A program made the position numbers and the translations under genes. DNA of 64,000 bases from a virus: positions 1 through 64,000 of IMG/VR virus record IMGVR_UViG_3300010883_019551; one strand, 5' to 3'. Position 1 is the first letter of the stretch, and every line of letters begins with the position of its first letter. Below the pieces are notes generated by a model that was not told the DNA's origin, searched no databases, and saw nothing but the letters and a program-made list of their open reading frames with translations. Shown here in pieces: positions 54,080 through 62,981 of this stretch.

Positions 54080-54268
54080 CTAATCCTTTCTATCTTTTTC
54101 TTCCTTAATTGTTGCCTTAACAAGAGATGCAGACGCATTCTTTAACGCTCGCAAACCCTTCCGTGCTCTAACACCCGCCGAGGCGTTACCGCCGGCATTC
54201 TTATGTACATCTAGATCTAAGCTTTCAATTAGAACCTTGATTTCATTCCACTGGTCCAATACAGACAT
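54080..54268 (-). CDS. Histone H1-like (Hc1-type) DNA-binding protein
   Basis: 62 aa. The core GGNASAGVRARKGLRALK (about 26-43) is the hallmark of bacterial histone-H1-like Hc1 proteins, which bind and compact DNA. Lys and Arg are spread through the second half, and there are no acidic patches there. It lies directly upstream of the tmRNA gene in the transcription direction. In a phage it could pack genome DNA or help silence the host chromosome. Confidence 0.7.
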   Translation of the reverse strand: MSVLDQWNEIKVLIESLDLDVHKNAGGNASAGVRARKGLRALKNASASLVKATIKEEKDRKD

Positions 54269-54279
54269 GTTTTTTCTCC

Positions 54280-54525
54280 TTAAATGTCAGTAATTAAGCC
54301 GCCACTTTTTGGTTTTTCAACGCTGTGGTCGGTATTAATACACTCAACTATTGATATCATAGTCTCGCGGTCTTCTAGCTCCATTGCTAAAATTTCTATA
54401 ATCTTGATAATTTGACTTTGTGATACGCCATATTTCAAGATCTCCTGAACAATCTCTCTACAAACTACGTTTTCTAACGTTGCTGTTTGTTGAACAGGTT
54501 GTATTTCCTCTGCTTTGCTGTTCAC
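54280..54525 (-). CDS. Hypothetical protein
   Basis: 81 aa, mostly helical: VVCREIVQEILKYGVSQSQIIKIIEILAMELEDRET, noted here as an amphipathic core at about residues 20-56. No membrane segment or metal motif. It overlaps the start of the neighbouring Cys-rich gene by 1 bp and precedes the histone-like gene. Unknown function. Confidence 0.6.
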   Translation of the reverse strand: MNSKAEEIQPVQQTATLENVVCREIVQEILKYGVSQSQIIKIIEILAMELEDRETMISIVECINTDHSVEKPKSGGLITDI

Positions 54526-54986
54526 TATACGCTCTCGCTTATGATGTAATTTTCAATCATTATTGAATCTTCACCATTCAACCTTAAAACCTTGCCCTGG
54601 ACTTCATCGTTCATCGTGTCTCGAGTCATAACAACAGTTTGCCCCCATAGCTGATTCAGATATATAAACAAAACATTCTCCCAAATCGGAAGATCACAAT
54701 CATAACTCTCTAAAATTTCTCTAAGATCTACTGGGAGCCCTCTTCGAATTTCGCTTACTGTTGTGACAGTATTGAGTTCATCTTTTCCTGTGATCATTTC
54801 TGATTTGCAAATATCATATACTTTATGCACAGCACCACAATTATTACATTGAACATACTTGGGTATAACAGTATCACTGTCATCAATCACAGAAAACACA
54901 ATGAACTTGTGAAATACAGGATCTTTTCTTCCTCTATACTGAGGTAACATGCAATGACACTGAAGTAGGTGCTGTTGTCCTCGCAT
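54525..54986 (-). CDS. Hypothetical zinc-site protein
   Basis: 153 aa. It has a CHC pair near residue 10 and a CNNC knuckle (about 47-50), plus a later Cys, which could bind zinc. The middle reads KYVQCNNCGAVHKVYDICKS. The rest is a mixed alpha/beta fold with VVMTRD and EDSIMIENYI near the end. It is 4 bp after a helical gene and overlaps the next by 1 bp. Function not recognised. Confidence 0.65.
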   Translation of the reverse strand: MRGQQHLLQCHCMLPQYRGRKDPVFHKFIVFSVIDDSDTVIPKYVQCNNCGAVHKVYDICKSEMITGKDELNTVTTVSEIRRGLPVDLREILESYDCDLPIWENVLFIYLNQLWGQTVVMTRDTMNDEVQGKVLRLNGEDSIMIENYIISESV

Positions 54987-54990
54987 TACC

Positions 54991-55209
54991 CTAGCCTTCG
55001 TTTTTTACAATTTTCTGAAGCATTGGAATAGAGCTAGAAAATGTTGCATCAAGCGCAGCATTGACATGCTGCATAACTAAAGCAAGATCTTCATCGCTTA
55101 TCTCCAATTCGTTTCCGTTCCTAGCCTCAAGCAACCCGCTGGCTACTTTTGTCTTAGCAACTTCCATTATGTCTAGGGTCGCTCGACCCACTTTTGTTTC
55201 AAGTGACAT
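54991..55209 (-). CDS. Hypothetical protein under a late promoter
   Basis: 72 aa, helical and weakly charged: SLETKVGRATLDIMEVAKTK, then LEISDEDLALVMQHVNAALD. No membrane segment or known motif. It starts 26 bp downstream of the TATAAATA box at 55235-55242, so it should be a late gene, possibly a small virion component. Its ATG is preceded by AGGAG. Confidence 0.6.
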   Translation of the reverse strand: MSLETKVGRATLDIMEVAKTKVASGLLEARNGNELEISDEDLALVMQHVNAALDATFSSSIPMLQKIVKNEG

Positions 55210-55234
55210 GTTTATCTCCTTTGATAGCTGTAGG

Positions 55235-55242
55235 TATTTATA
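55235..55242 (-). promoter_or_regulatory. T4-type late promoter, exact TATAAATA
   Basis: The full T4 late consensus octamer occurs on the minus strand 26 bp upstream of the 72-aa gene, in a 61-bp gap. With a gp55-type sigma factor encoded in the same window, it is a good candidate for a late start site. Confidence 0.7.
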
Positions 55243-55270
55243 CAGCGAGGCAACCGACTAAGTAAAATTA

Positions 55271-55762
55271 CTATTTCGCATGCCAATCAGCGACACTCGT
55301 CGCTGCCCATGAATCGGGCTTAGCAACAAACTCAACGCCGACAGCACAGGCCCAGTTTCTAATAGTTCTAGTAAATTTAGTTGTTGGGTATCTTTCGTCT
55401 GTGTTAGTGTCAGAGTGCATAACAATTTTTCTATTGGGAAACTTGGTGTATATCTCTTGTGCCATGGCAATGGATCTTGCTGCTTCTTCCATTATTCTAT
55501 CTGCTAAATTGGTAAATTTTCTATTGGGTGTTTCTCTGGAAAAATAATAGAAAGCTCCATGACCTTGCTCGTATAAACAAATGACAGTTGCAAAAACATG
55601 GTTACCATTAGTCCCTTTCTTTATATGAGAGTCAGTACCAATATGAATAGAATGAAAGTTATTCTTTGCAATGACCTTGATGATATCTTCTAACGACAGT
55701 ACGTTGTCTTTAGACGGGGATCTCCATTGGTTTCTCCACCTTGTCTTTTTATCATCCTTCAT
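55271..55762 (-). CDS. RNase H-fold protein, YkuK/DUF458-like
   Basis: 163 aa from ATG 55762; a TTG one codon upstream is less likely. HIGTDSHIKKG (about 36-46), IVMHSDTNTDERYPTTKF (about 113-130) and FVAKPDSWAATSVADWHAK near the end match YkuK, an RNase H-like family of uncertain role. The Asp residues in TDSH and SDTN could bind metal. It overlaps the end of the chaperonin gene. A nuclease or repair role is possible. Confidence 0.75.
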   Translation of the reverse strand: MKDDKKTRWRNQWRSPSKDNVLSLEDIIKVIAKNNFHSIHIGTDSHIKKGTNGNHVFATVICLYEQGHGAFYYFSRETPNRKFTNLADRIMEEAARSIAMAQEIYTKFPNRKIVMHSDTNTDERYPTTKFTRTIRNWACAVGVEFVAKPDSWAATSVADWHAK

Positions 55763-57185
55763 CAATCATTAACCATGCACCTATTTTATTCATCATCACT
55801 GCATTTGCAATTCCAACTCTGAAGGCACATGCCATGCCCGGCGGAGAGAAACTAGTAATGTTTGAATCTATAAGTTTGCTAAGTACTCGGTCTGTTATGG
55901 GATCTATTTTTTGTTCTCTACACTTTCGCAGATTTGTTAGGCCGTAACGGGATGCTTGGCTATACATTCTTATGATTGTAGATATTCGATCTTGTCTAAT
56001 GCCACGTGATGATCCATGCTCTTTACCCAGGGTTATCGTCACACCTGAAGACATTAAGGAAAATATTCTTTCTTGTAATATTGATCGCTGCTCCCTAAGA
56101 CTCTCTTCAACACCCTGGCTCTGCTCCGGTGTAAAATCGCCAGTCTCATCCTCAGAATTTCTAAACGTTGCAGATAATTTATTTTGGATATTGTTTTTGT
56201 GAGATGTCACTCGCCCAGCAGCGCCCCGGTTCTCTATGGAGATTTCTTTAGGTGTAATACGGATATGATCAACTGATTTCAAATCATCCCACTCAATAGT
56301 GCTTATGAGTTCGCCCTTAAGGGAGGAAACAACATCACACCTACTACATACAGCAATGTCTACTAACTGATTAATTCCTCTAATGTCATAGGGTACTATA
56401 ACGGGAATAACATTTAGCCTGCCCTTAGAATGATTCACAGCTAGAGTATTAGTGACATCATCGTTAAAGCCTCTAGCAAATATTACAGCAGATTGCCCGG
56501 TTCTGAAGGACTGGTCCATAATATTATGAATTTCAGAGACTGACTCAACAATTCCGTCGATGCATACAATCTTAGATTTGTACAAAGAAACCAGCGATGT
56601 TTCTGCAGCTGACCAGAATAAGTCGCTTGAAGTAACTTTTATCACATACCCACTAGTGGAAGCAATCACTGTATGGATTCCAACTTCATCTAGTAAGTTG
56701 GCACTCGATGTCCCAGCCATTTCCAGAGTATTCTTAACAATCTCTATTTCGTATTTAGACCCAACAATTTGTTCAATAGACTCAAAGATATCTTGACTGC
56801 TGACACGCCTCGAGTTTATGCCGATCGATCTGTTTAATTTCGAATAGTCATACGAAGAACGTACGTTCATTAATTTATTTTTCTGAAATGATTTGCTAGA
56901 CTCGAGGAGGGCCAACAATGATATGATCCCAGACCCAGCCCATAGTCCTTCTGATGTCACCACTGTGTTAATCAATAGGTTTCTAAGGGTCTGATTCTTC
57001 GAATCATTAGGGATCAATTCTGTGATTACCCTTAGCACATCTCCGGGCAGCGCTTGAATTACTTTTTCACCATACAAAAAAGAAAGTTGATGACGCAGTA
57101 TGCCATCAACTTTCCCCTGTGTTTCATTGAGAAGTAATCTTATATTTTGGTCTATCTCACTTCGGAGTAATACTGATGTCGACAT
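55752..57185 (-). CDS. Divergent GroEL-like chaperonin, apparently without ATPase residues
   Basis: 477 aa against about 545 for GroEL. The apical domain is recognisable at residues 205-320: GIVESVSEIHNIMD, SAVIFARGFNDDVTNTLAVN, LNVIPVIVPYDIRGINQLVD, then an acidic/hydrophobic strand HIRITPKEISIE. N- and C-terminal equatorial parts also align by pattern. But the catalytic GDGTTT of GroEL reads AGSGIIS (83-89), and the RVEDAL Asp region reads RISTII (400-405); both Asp are missing. It may be a passive holdase or an inactive subunit mixed with host GroEL. Viral GroEL-like proteins are known in large phages. Confidence 0.7.
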   Translation of the reverse strand: MSTSVLLRSEIDQNIRLLLNETQGKVDGILRHQLSFLYGEKVIQALPGDVLRVITELIPNDSKNQTLRNLLINTVVTSEGLWAGSGIISLLALLESSKSFQKNKLMNVRSSYDYSKLNRSIGINSRRVSSQDIFESIEQIVGSKYEIEIVKNTLEMAGTSSANLLDEVGIHTVIASTSGYVIKVTSSDLFWSAAETSLVSLYKSKIVCIDGIVESVSEIHNIMDQSFRTGQSAVIFARGFNDDVTNTLAVNHSKGRLNVIPVIVPYDIRGINQLVDIAVCSRCDVVSSLKGELISTIEWDDLKSVDHIRITPKEISIENRGAAGRVTSHKNNIQNKLSATFRNSEDETGDFTPEQSQGVEESLREQRSILQERIFSLMSSGVTITLGKEHGSSRGIRQDRISTIIRMYSQASRYGLTNLRKCREQKIDPITDRVLSKLIDSNITSFSPPGMACAFRVGIANAVMMNKIGAWLMIDEG

Positions 57186-57195
57186 AAAACCGACC

Positions 57196-57459
57196 TTAGT
57201 TCAAGTCAGTGTTACTATTTCGACCAGAACTTCCTAGTGCGTTTAGGAATTTACCGATTGCTTCACCGGCATCTGTAATTGACTGAGCTGTGCCTTCAAT
57301 TGTTTTTGCCTGCTCTTGCTTTGCTTGCTGTTCTAGGCCGAGCCTCATTATTGCACCGAGTATTCCTAAACTAAAGAATACCCATCCTGGAATTATCTGA
57401 CCACCAACCAATAATATAGCTGATGACAATGTTAACACTTCTGGCATTTGAATCTTCAT
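57196..57459 (-). CDS. Small membrane protein
   Basis: 87 aa. A hydrophobic region at about residues 8-40 (LSSAILLVGGQIIPGWVFFS, LGILGAIMR) can form one long or two short membrane spans. A soluble helix with KQEQAKTIEGTAQSI follows and the end is polar. Holins have this size and shape, but there is no lysozyme gene beside it, so holin is only a possibility. Located between prkA-type and chaperonin genes. Confidence 0.6.
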   Translation of the reverse strand: MKIQMPEVLTLSSAILLVGGQIIPGWVFFSLGILGAIMRLGLEQQAKQEQAKTIEGTAQSITDAGEAIGKFLNALGSSGRNSNTDLN

Positions 57460-57470
57460 GAAATCTCCTT

Positions 57471-59408
57471 TTAGCTATCACGCCACAGATTATTACTGGC
57501 ATAAGTTAAAATCTCTTCTGCAGAGTCTGCATTATACCCGTACTCATCAATCATAACCTGCACCATGTCACTGTATTTCTTTTGTTGATCATCATCTCTA
57601 GTCTTAGACTTTGTGACGATTCGTGCCATGTCTTTGACAGATGAGATAAGATACGATTCAATTGCTTCCTTGAGCGGCTCATACGATGTGTAATCAACTG
57701 TGTCATTTCTTCTCATTCTAGCAAACATGTAAGCTGTAACATCACTTCTGAATCCGTCTCTAGCTGATCCTGTGATTCCGATCTGTTCTTCGATTGACTT
57801 CATGAAGTTTTCGTCGGGTTCCATTTCCTGCTTAGTGATCTGATCTTTAAGCTTCTGACGTGTTGTGTAAGCTTCTGCATTATCTAGATACGCATCAAAC
57901 AAGGACTGGGCTTGCTCTTCATAAGCAGTAATAAACGCCTTGGCAATTTCTGTCTCAAGAATTTTAAGGTATTCTTCTCTTACTACCTGTTGAATAAGCT
58001 GTAAGCATGTTTCCTTAAAGTCCTCATCTATTAATTGCTCTTTGATCTGCTTTCTGAGAGAGTTAATAATAGATACCGGCGTGATAATATTTTTTTCTGC
58101 GTCTGACAAAGCATTGTCGATGGCCTTCATAATAAATCTCGTTGAGATTCCGGACATACCTTCGTTTGGTGCTTCCTCTCTAAGATCTCGAATATCAACC
58201 TTCTTTACACGCCCCTTTTCAATAACATCATCGCCGTTATAAATTTTCATCTTTGTCAAAATATCACACTTTTGTGATTGCTTAAGACGAGACATAACAG
58301 AGAACATTGATGCAACACGAAGTGTGTGAGGTGCGATATGTGAAGTGAAGTCTGATCTACCGAGAATTTTCTCATAGATCCGCATTTCCTGATCTAGCTC
58401 TAGAACATACGGGACATTAATCTTTACCACACGGTCTAGAATAGCCTCGTTGGTGTGTTCGCTCTGAAATCTATTCCACTCTGACTCATTACAGTGGGCC
58501 AGAATGACCCCATCAAAGTGAAGCATATCATGCTTACCGGGACAGGGAACTCTCTTTTCCTGCGTTGCTGTAATAATAGTATGGAGAAATTCAATTTCAT
58601 TTTTGAATACTTCAACTAGCTCAACAATACCTCGATTACCGATATTGAACGCGCCTGTCAAGGAGAGGACACGTGGGTCGTCTTCTGAATATCGATCCAG
58701 CTTGGAGATATCTTCTGAGCCGATTAGAACACCGACATCTTGGCTGTTAGCATCCATAGGTGGAACTGATGCAATTCCACGACGTCCTCGCTGGGAAAAC
58801 GTGGACTCAACGACAGTATACTCTTCGTACTTTCCTTCAAGCTCATGCATTAACTTGTGGCGCGCAATAGGACTAATATCGCCCTCGATCTTTGTGCCAA
58901 GTGCCTCTTCAAATTTCCCGCGTAAGCCTCGAGGAATCAACTGCAAGGGTTCACCTCGTTGTGGGTCACCTTCAAGATGGTAATACGACAGTTGTTCTAT
59001 AGACTCCTTAATATGTTCTGTTAATGCAGATTTTCCAGCACCAACAGGACCCATTAAAAGAATAACCTGGCGTGATTCTTCGCCTCTTTTAGCCGCTGAC
59101 TTGAGAAACCTCATTATCTTTGCGATGACTCGCTCATGACCAAAAAATTCGGTTTGGAAATAATCGTAAATCTTGATGTTGTCACCATCAAATATTTTAT
59201 TTTTACGAATATCAGACTCAGGCATTGTCTCCATACCATAATCCATAATGGCATGATATAGGCGCTTATGCGCTAGTTTAGTGATACTAGGATCTTCCTT
59301 GACCAAGTCAAAATAGTCTAGAAGCGTTCCCTTGAACTTTTGCTTCTTTTTCTTACTTCTCTGAGTCTTTATCAGATCTAAAAATTCATTTTTCTTCTTA
59401 GTAGCCAT
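57471..59408 (-). CDS. prkA: PrkA-family serine protein kinase
   Basis: 645 aa, the usual length. AAA-type part with Walker A GPVGAGKS (120-127), SIARHKL-like middle, and VLIGSEDISKLDRYSEDDPR, as in YeaG/PrkA. The C-terminal third is helical with an uncertain kinase-like region. PrkA enzymes act in stress and sporulation pathways and often sit beside yeaH and spoVR, exactly as here: SpoVR and YeaH genes lie directly upstream in the operon. A good ribosome site lies in the 18-bp gap before it. Confidence 0.9.
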   Translation of the reverse strand: MATKKKNEFLDLIKTQRSKKKKQKFKGTLLDYFDLVKEDPSITKLAHKRLYHAIMDYGMETMPESDIRKNKIFDGDNIKIYDYFQTEFFGHERVIAKIMRFLKSAAKRGEESRQVILLMGPVGAGKSALTEHIKESIEQLSYYHLEGDPQRGEPLQLIPRGLRGKFEEALGTKIEGDISPIARHKLMHELEGKYEEYTVVESTFSQRGRRGIASVPPMDANSQDVGVLIGSEDISKLDRYSEDDPRVLSLTGAFNIGNRGIVELVEVFKNEIEFLHTIITATQEKRVPCPGKHDMLHFDGVILAHCNESEWNRFQSEHTNEAILDRVVKINVPYVLELDQEMRIYEKILGRSDFTSHIAPHTLRVASMFSVMSRLKQSQKCDILTKMKIYNGDDVIEKGRVKKVDIRDLREEAPNEGMSGISTRFIMKAIDNALSDAEKNIITPVSIINSLRKQIKEQLIDEDFKETCLQLIQQVVREEYLKILETEIAKAFITAYEEQAQSLFDAYLDNAEAYTTRQKLKDQITKQEMEPDENFMKSIEEQIGITGSARDGFRSDVTAYMFARMRRNDTVDYTSYEPLKEAIESYLISSVKDMARIVTKSKTRDDDQQKKYSDMVQVMIDEYGYNADSAEEILTYASNNLWRDS

Positions 59409-59426
59409 GTTTATGGTTCTCCGATT

Positions 59427-60737
59427 TTATATTTCCCAAATGTCACCTTCGACTTCAGTATATAGTTTGACAACGTCACCCCAAAGATGACTAATATGAA
59501 GCACAACTTCATCAGCATGCCCCAAATCTATGTCTCTTCCATCGTGATCGTGTCTTAATACTAATACATTCCCATCCTCTACATCGTCTACGTAAATAAC
59601 AGGTATCCCGTTTGTTCCAACTTGTGAAATAAGATCATCTCTAACCTTTTTCCACCCGCCTTCGTCGGAGATGTCTGTTATCTCAAGCTGCTCCTTGTTC
59701 TTAGCGTAGCTAAACAATCCTAAATCGTAACAGTCTTCTTGTGTAAGGTATTGTCGTAAAAAAGAGACATCATGTGCTGTTTCTCTTGCAAGAAAACATT
59801 CTTCTATACCATGCCTCTCTTCGATACGCTTGAACATTTCGAAGCCAAGGTGATAAGGATTTAAGCCGCCGATATGAGGGCGAACAACTTGATTGTGACT
59901 CTTAAGAAACGGGATATGGTACTCTTGAGGTAACTCTAGTTTGTGCATAAGGCGATAGTGCCAAAACGATGCCCACCCTTCATTCATAATTTTAGTTTGC
60001 ATTTGGGGAATGAAGTACTTTGCTTGGTCTCTGCATATTTCTATTACATCCTGTGTCCAAGGCTCTAGCTTCGCATGATTATTAACAAACTCTAGTACAT
60101 CATAATTGGGCTCTAGAGGCACTTTGTTAATATCAAATTCTGAATAAATTCCGTCCTCATCGTTGTTTATTATATCAACGTACTTCTGTCTTATCTGTTT
60201 TTCTGTCTGTTTCATGAAAGGATAGCGATCAGTTTGAAACTGTACAGCATGACATGCGTCAAGAATTTTTTCTACTTTTTCAATACCAATGTTGGGATTC
60301 TCTACATACTTTTGAATTCGTTTCTTACCATTTCGAAATCTCTGTATAACAGTACCAGCTCTAGTATCTTGGAACATCCTGTTGTTCTTAAAGAAGTCAG
60401 AATGTCCCACACAGTGACACATGATAAGAAGCTGTAGGTATGCTGGGTTTTCTCTCATTAGATAGGCGATGGATGGGTCGCTGTTAATAATGAGTTCGTA
60501 TGGAAGACCTTCCTGGCCCAGATTATATTTTTGATGTGTTACTTCAAATGTCTTGCCATGTGACCAGTGACCATAATGAGATGGCATGCCATGATACGAC
60601 ATATGACCAATCATACTATAGTAATCACAAATTTCATAATTGATAGGATACCAATCAAGACCTTCTGACTGTGCCAGGTCAATAATCTTGTCATCCCATT
60701 CTGTAAGAAAATCTGTATTCCAGTCTACATTAAACAT
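59427..60737 (-). CDS. spoVR: SpoVR-family protein
   Basis: 436 aa. Family marks: YEICDYYSMIGHMSYHGMPS (about 49-68), SHYGHWSHGK, GLPYELIINSDPSIAYL, and NEGWASFWHYRLMHKLELP (about 249-267). SpoVR in Bacillus affects spore cortex; in proteobacteria it is part of the yeaG-yeaH-ycgB stress group. It lies 1 bp after the yeaH-type gene and 18 bp before prkA. Its chemical role is still uncertain in the family. Confidence 0.92.
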   Translation of the reverse strand: MFNVDWNTDFLTEWDDKIIDLAQSEGLDWYPINYEICDYYSMIGHMSYHGMPSHYGHWSHGKTFEVTHQKYNLGQEGLPYELIINSDPSIAYLMRENPAYLQLLIMCHCVGHSDFFKNNRMFQDTRAGTVIQRFRNGKKRIQKYVENPNIGIEKVEKILDACHAVQFQTDRYPFMKQTEKQIRQKYVDIINNDEDGIYSEFDINKVPLEPNYDVLEFVNNHAKLEPWTQDVIEICRDQAKYFIPQMQTKIMNEGWASFWHYRLMHKLELPQEYHIPFLKSHNQVVRPHIGGLNPYHLGFEMFKRIEERHGIEECFLARETAHDVSFLRQYLTQEDCYDLGLFSYAKNKEQLEITDISDEGGWKKVRDDLISQVGTNGIPVIYVDDVEDGNVLVLRHDHDGRDIDLGHADEVVLHISHLWGDVVKLYTEVEGDIWEI

Positions 60738-60738
60738 T

Positions 60739-61938
60739 TTATGCGGATCCCGCCGGAATTGCTACTCTTTTACCAAGTAGTTTCTTGAATGCCGGCCAGA
60801 TGTCTTCCTTCTGATGAATCTTTACAATCTTAAGACGCTTGTCTTTAATTGTTTCATAAGTCGACGACATTCTTGATCCCTCAGATATCCACTTAAGTCT
60901 GTCTGAATCCGGCTCAATTTCACAATAGCCAAACAGCTGACATTTTTCTTTAATTGTCTCTGCTATTTTAATAGTTGCTGGTAGATCTGATGGCCAGTTA
61001 TCCCCATCTGAGCACTGGAAAAGATAAACGTTCCATGCAGAAGGATGATATCTCTTGTCAATAATTTCATTGACTTTCTCCAGACCTGATGAAACTATGG
61101 TGCCCCCACTATTCCCTCTTCTAAAGAATCTGTCTTCATCAACTTCGTAAGCAGAAGTATCATGTGCAACAAATACTACTTCACAATTTTCGTACCGGTT
61201 ATTGATAAAGTGATAAAGAAGAAAGTAAAAGCTTCGGGCTAAAAATTTCTTATGCTGGGTCATTGAACCAGAGATATCCATTAAAAAGAAGATAACAGCG
61301 TTAGAGGATTCTTTGAGTGTCTTTTTTATGTGACGATATTTGAGGTCATTTTGATTGAATAGAAATCTTTCTCCATCATCTTCGCCGCCCTCTTCAATCC
61401 TTCTTTTTTCCGCTGCCTTCTTTCTCCTGATCCTATTGACCGCAGTCTTTTTCTTATCAAGGCGAGGCCGTATTCCATCATTACGATAACCGTGTCTTTT
61501 CCATTTCTCTCCGGTCACGTTTGTGATTGACTTTCTCTCTAAGTCCGGAAGCTCTAGATCATTAAAAAGATAGTATGTCAACTCCTCAAGCGTAATTTCT
61601 ACTTCGTAGTATTCTTCACCTTGCTCATCGCCTGCCTGATTACCTTGACCTTGCTGACGCTGCTGAGCATCTCCTATCTTTTGTCCACGCTTAATATCTT
61701 TGCCTGGAGCAGACCCTACTTTTTTATTTTGATTGTTATCGCCGTAGACAAATCGGTACTCTTTGATTCCTCGAACTGGGATCTTAATCTTCTTCTTGCC
61801 GTCCTGGCCAATAATAGACTCTTCAGCAACAATACTGTGTACACCATCCTTGATGGCTTCTTCTATTTTTTTGTTATGCCGACGTCGGTCAGATGCCGAT
61901 CTGTCTGCGTTTGTATTGTGTTCTCTGAAAATGGACAT
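60739..61938 (-). CDS. yeaH: YeaH/DUF444 protein with von Willebrand A domain
   Basis: 399 aa. The first 200 residues are basic and low complexity, with an EEYYEVEITLEEL segment and a linker rich in Gln and Gly (about 90-110). The VWA domain follows: FFLMDISGSMTQHKKFLARS (about 217-236) with the MIDAS D-x-S-x-S, and GNSGGTIVSSGLEK. It is a DUF444 protein, the usual partner of PrkA (YeaG). First gene of the trio. Confidence 0.92.
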   Translation of the reverse strand: MSIFREHNTNADRSASDRRRHNKKIEEAIKDGVHSIVAEESIIGQDGKKKIKIPVRGIKEYRFVYGDNNQNKKVGSAPGKDIKRGQKIGDAQQRQQGQGNQAGDEQGEEYYEVEITLEELTYYLFNDLELPDLERKSITNVTGEKWKRHGYRNDGIRPRLDKKKTAVNRIRRKKAAEKRRIEEGGEDDGERFLFNQNDLKYRHIKKTLKESSNAVIFFLMDISGSMTQHKKFLARSFYFLLYHFINNRYENCEVVFVAHDTSAYEVDEDRFFRRGNSGGTIVSSGLEKVNEIIDKRYHPSAWNVYLFQCSDGDNWPSDLPATIKIAETIKEKCQLFGYCEIEPDSDRLKWISEGSRMSSTYETIKDKRLKIVKIHQKEDIWPAFKKLLGKRVAIPAGSA

Positions 61939-61982
61939 AATTCTACTCTAAGTATGGTCTGGGATTTGCTGCAGTAAATCTC

Positions 61983-62981
61983 TTATGTATCATTAACGAC
62001 ACTCCTTGCCCACAATATTGCCGGCTTGAGGTAATCATAAACGCGGTTCTCCATGAAGTCCCAATCAACCCATGCAGCAGCATGATGTTCAAAGACTCCA
62101 GTGTGAGGATTTTTCTTAACTGCTGGGTCCTGTGTTGTTTCTGCAATGTATACTGTAATATTAGCTTTACCAGAAATTAATTTGGGCTCTTTACCCCATC
62201 TAAAATTAAGTTCTGAGATATCGGCTTCTTCTAGAGTTTCTCTGAGAGCTGTTGAGAAAGTGTCTTCCCCTTCTTCAATGCCGCCCTTAGGGATATCATA
62301 CTTGCCATAAAGTCTAAGACCCAGAACTTTCCATTCTTCGTCTATTCTTTTGACGACAACCACGCCGGCGCCATCAGGCAAGTTATTTTTTGTGATCTTT
62401 ACAGACATCTTGTCTTCCCTTAGAATTGTCCTGATGATCTTCTTCAAGTAAGAAAAAGATTCAGCAACTAGCGTTGATTGAAATTTGATACCAGAGTCAT
62501 CTACAACTCTTTTAATAGCACGTATATTGTTAGCATTGTCTTCATAGACATGCACTAAATCATAGTCGCCTGTCTTAATTCGACTCATGACATACTTTGC
62601 CTTTACCATTGGGTTTGAGTCACCGACAGCCTGGATATCAATACCGGTAAGACCTTGATCTTGAAGATACATTCTGACCGGTTTATCTGCAGCCCGGGCA
62701 GTAAGAATTACTATGTTCTCAACCCCATGCTTAGCTATAGCATTATTCAATGCGCCAAAAGTGCTATCGATAGGCTCAGCGCCAGGAGGATATGAATCAA
62801 ATTCGGCGTAGTCGAATTCATCATCGCGCTCCGCAGTGTACTCAGCATACTCTTCAGTACTCAGCATCTCTTCGGATCCGTCGCTGTGAATTACCCTAAC
62901 ACGCGCTGTTGATTTAATCAACGTGTCGTCAAAGTCAAATATCGATAGTACATTTCCCAAATCTTTCCATCCTACTGACAA
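61983..62981 (-). CDS. HAD-phosphatase/Nudix hydrolase fusion
   Basis: 332 aa from a TTG (62979-62981); another TTG at 62958-62960, with AGGA upstream, is also possible, and no ATG fits. Residues about 10-180 form a HAD domain: LSIFDFDDTLIKS (DxD), VILTARAADKP, and VYEDNANNIRAI. Residues about 190-330 form a Nudix domain with the box GGIEEGE(x7)RETLEEADI, where the usual final Gly is Asp. The pair might clean up phosphorylated and diphosphate nucleosides or NAD-related compounds. It overlaps the nucleotidyltransferase gene by 47 bp. Confidence 0.75.
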   Translation of the reverse strand: MSVGWKDLGNVLSIFDFDDTLIKSTARVRVIHSDGSEEMLSTEEYAEYTAERDDEFDYAEFDSYPPGAEPIDSTFGALNNAIAKHGVENIVILTARAADKPVRMYLQDQGLTGIDIQAVGDSNPMVKAKYVMSRIKTGDYDLVHVYEDNANNIRAIKRVVDDSGIKFQSTLVAESFSYLKKIIRTILREDKMSVKITKNNLPDGAGVVVVKRIDEEWKVLGLRLYGKYDIPKGGIEEGEDTFSTALRETLEEADISELNFRWGKEPKLISGKANITVYIAETTQDPAVKKNPHTGVFEHHAAAWVDWDFMENRVYDYLKPAILWARSVVNDT

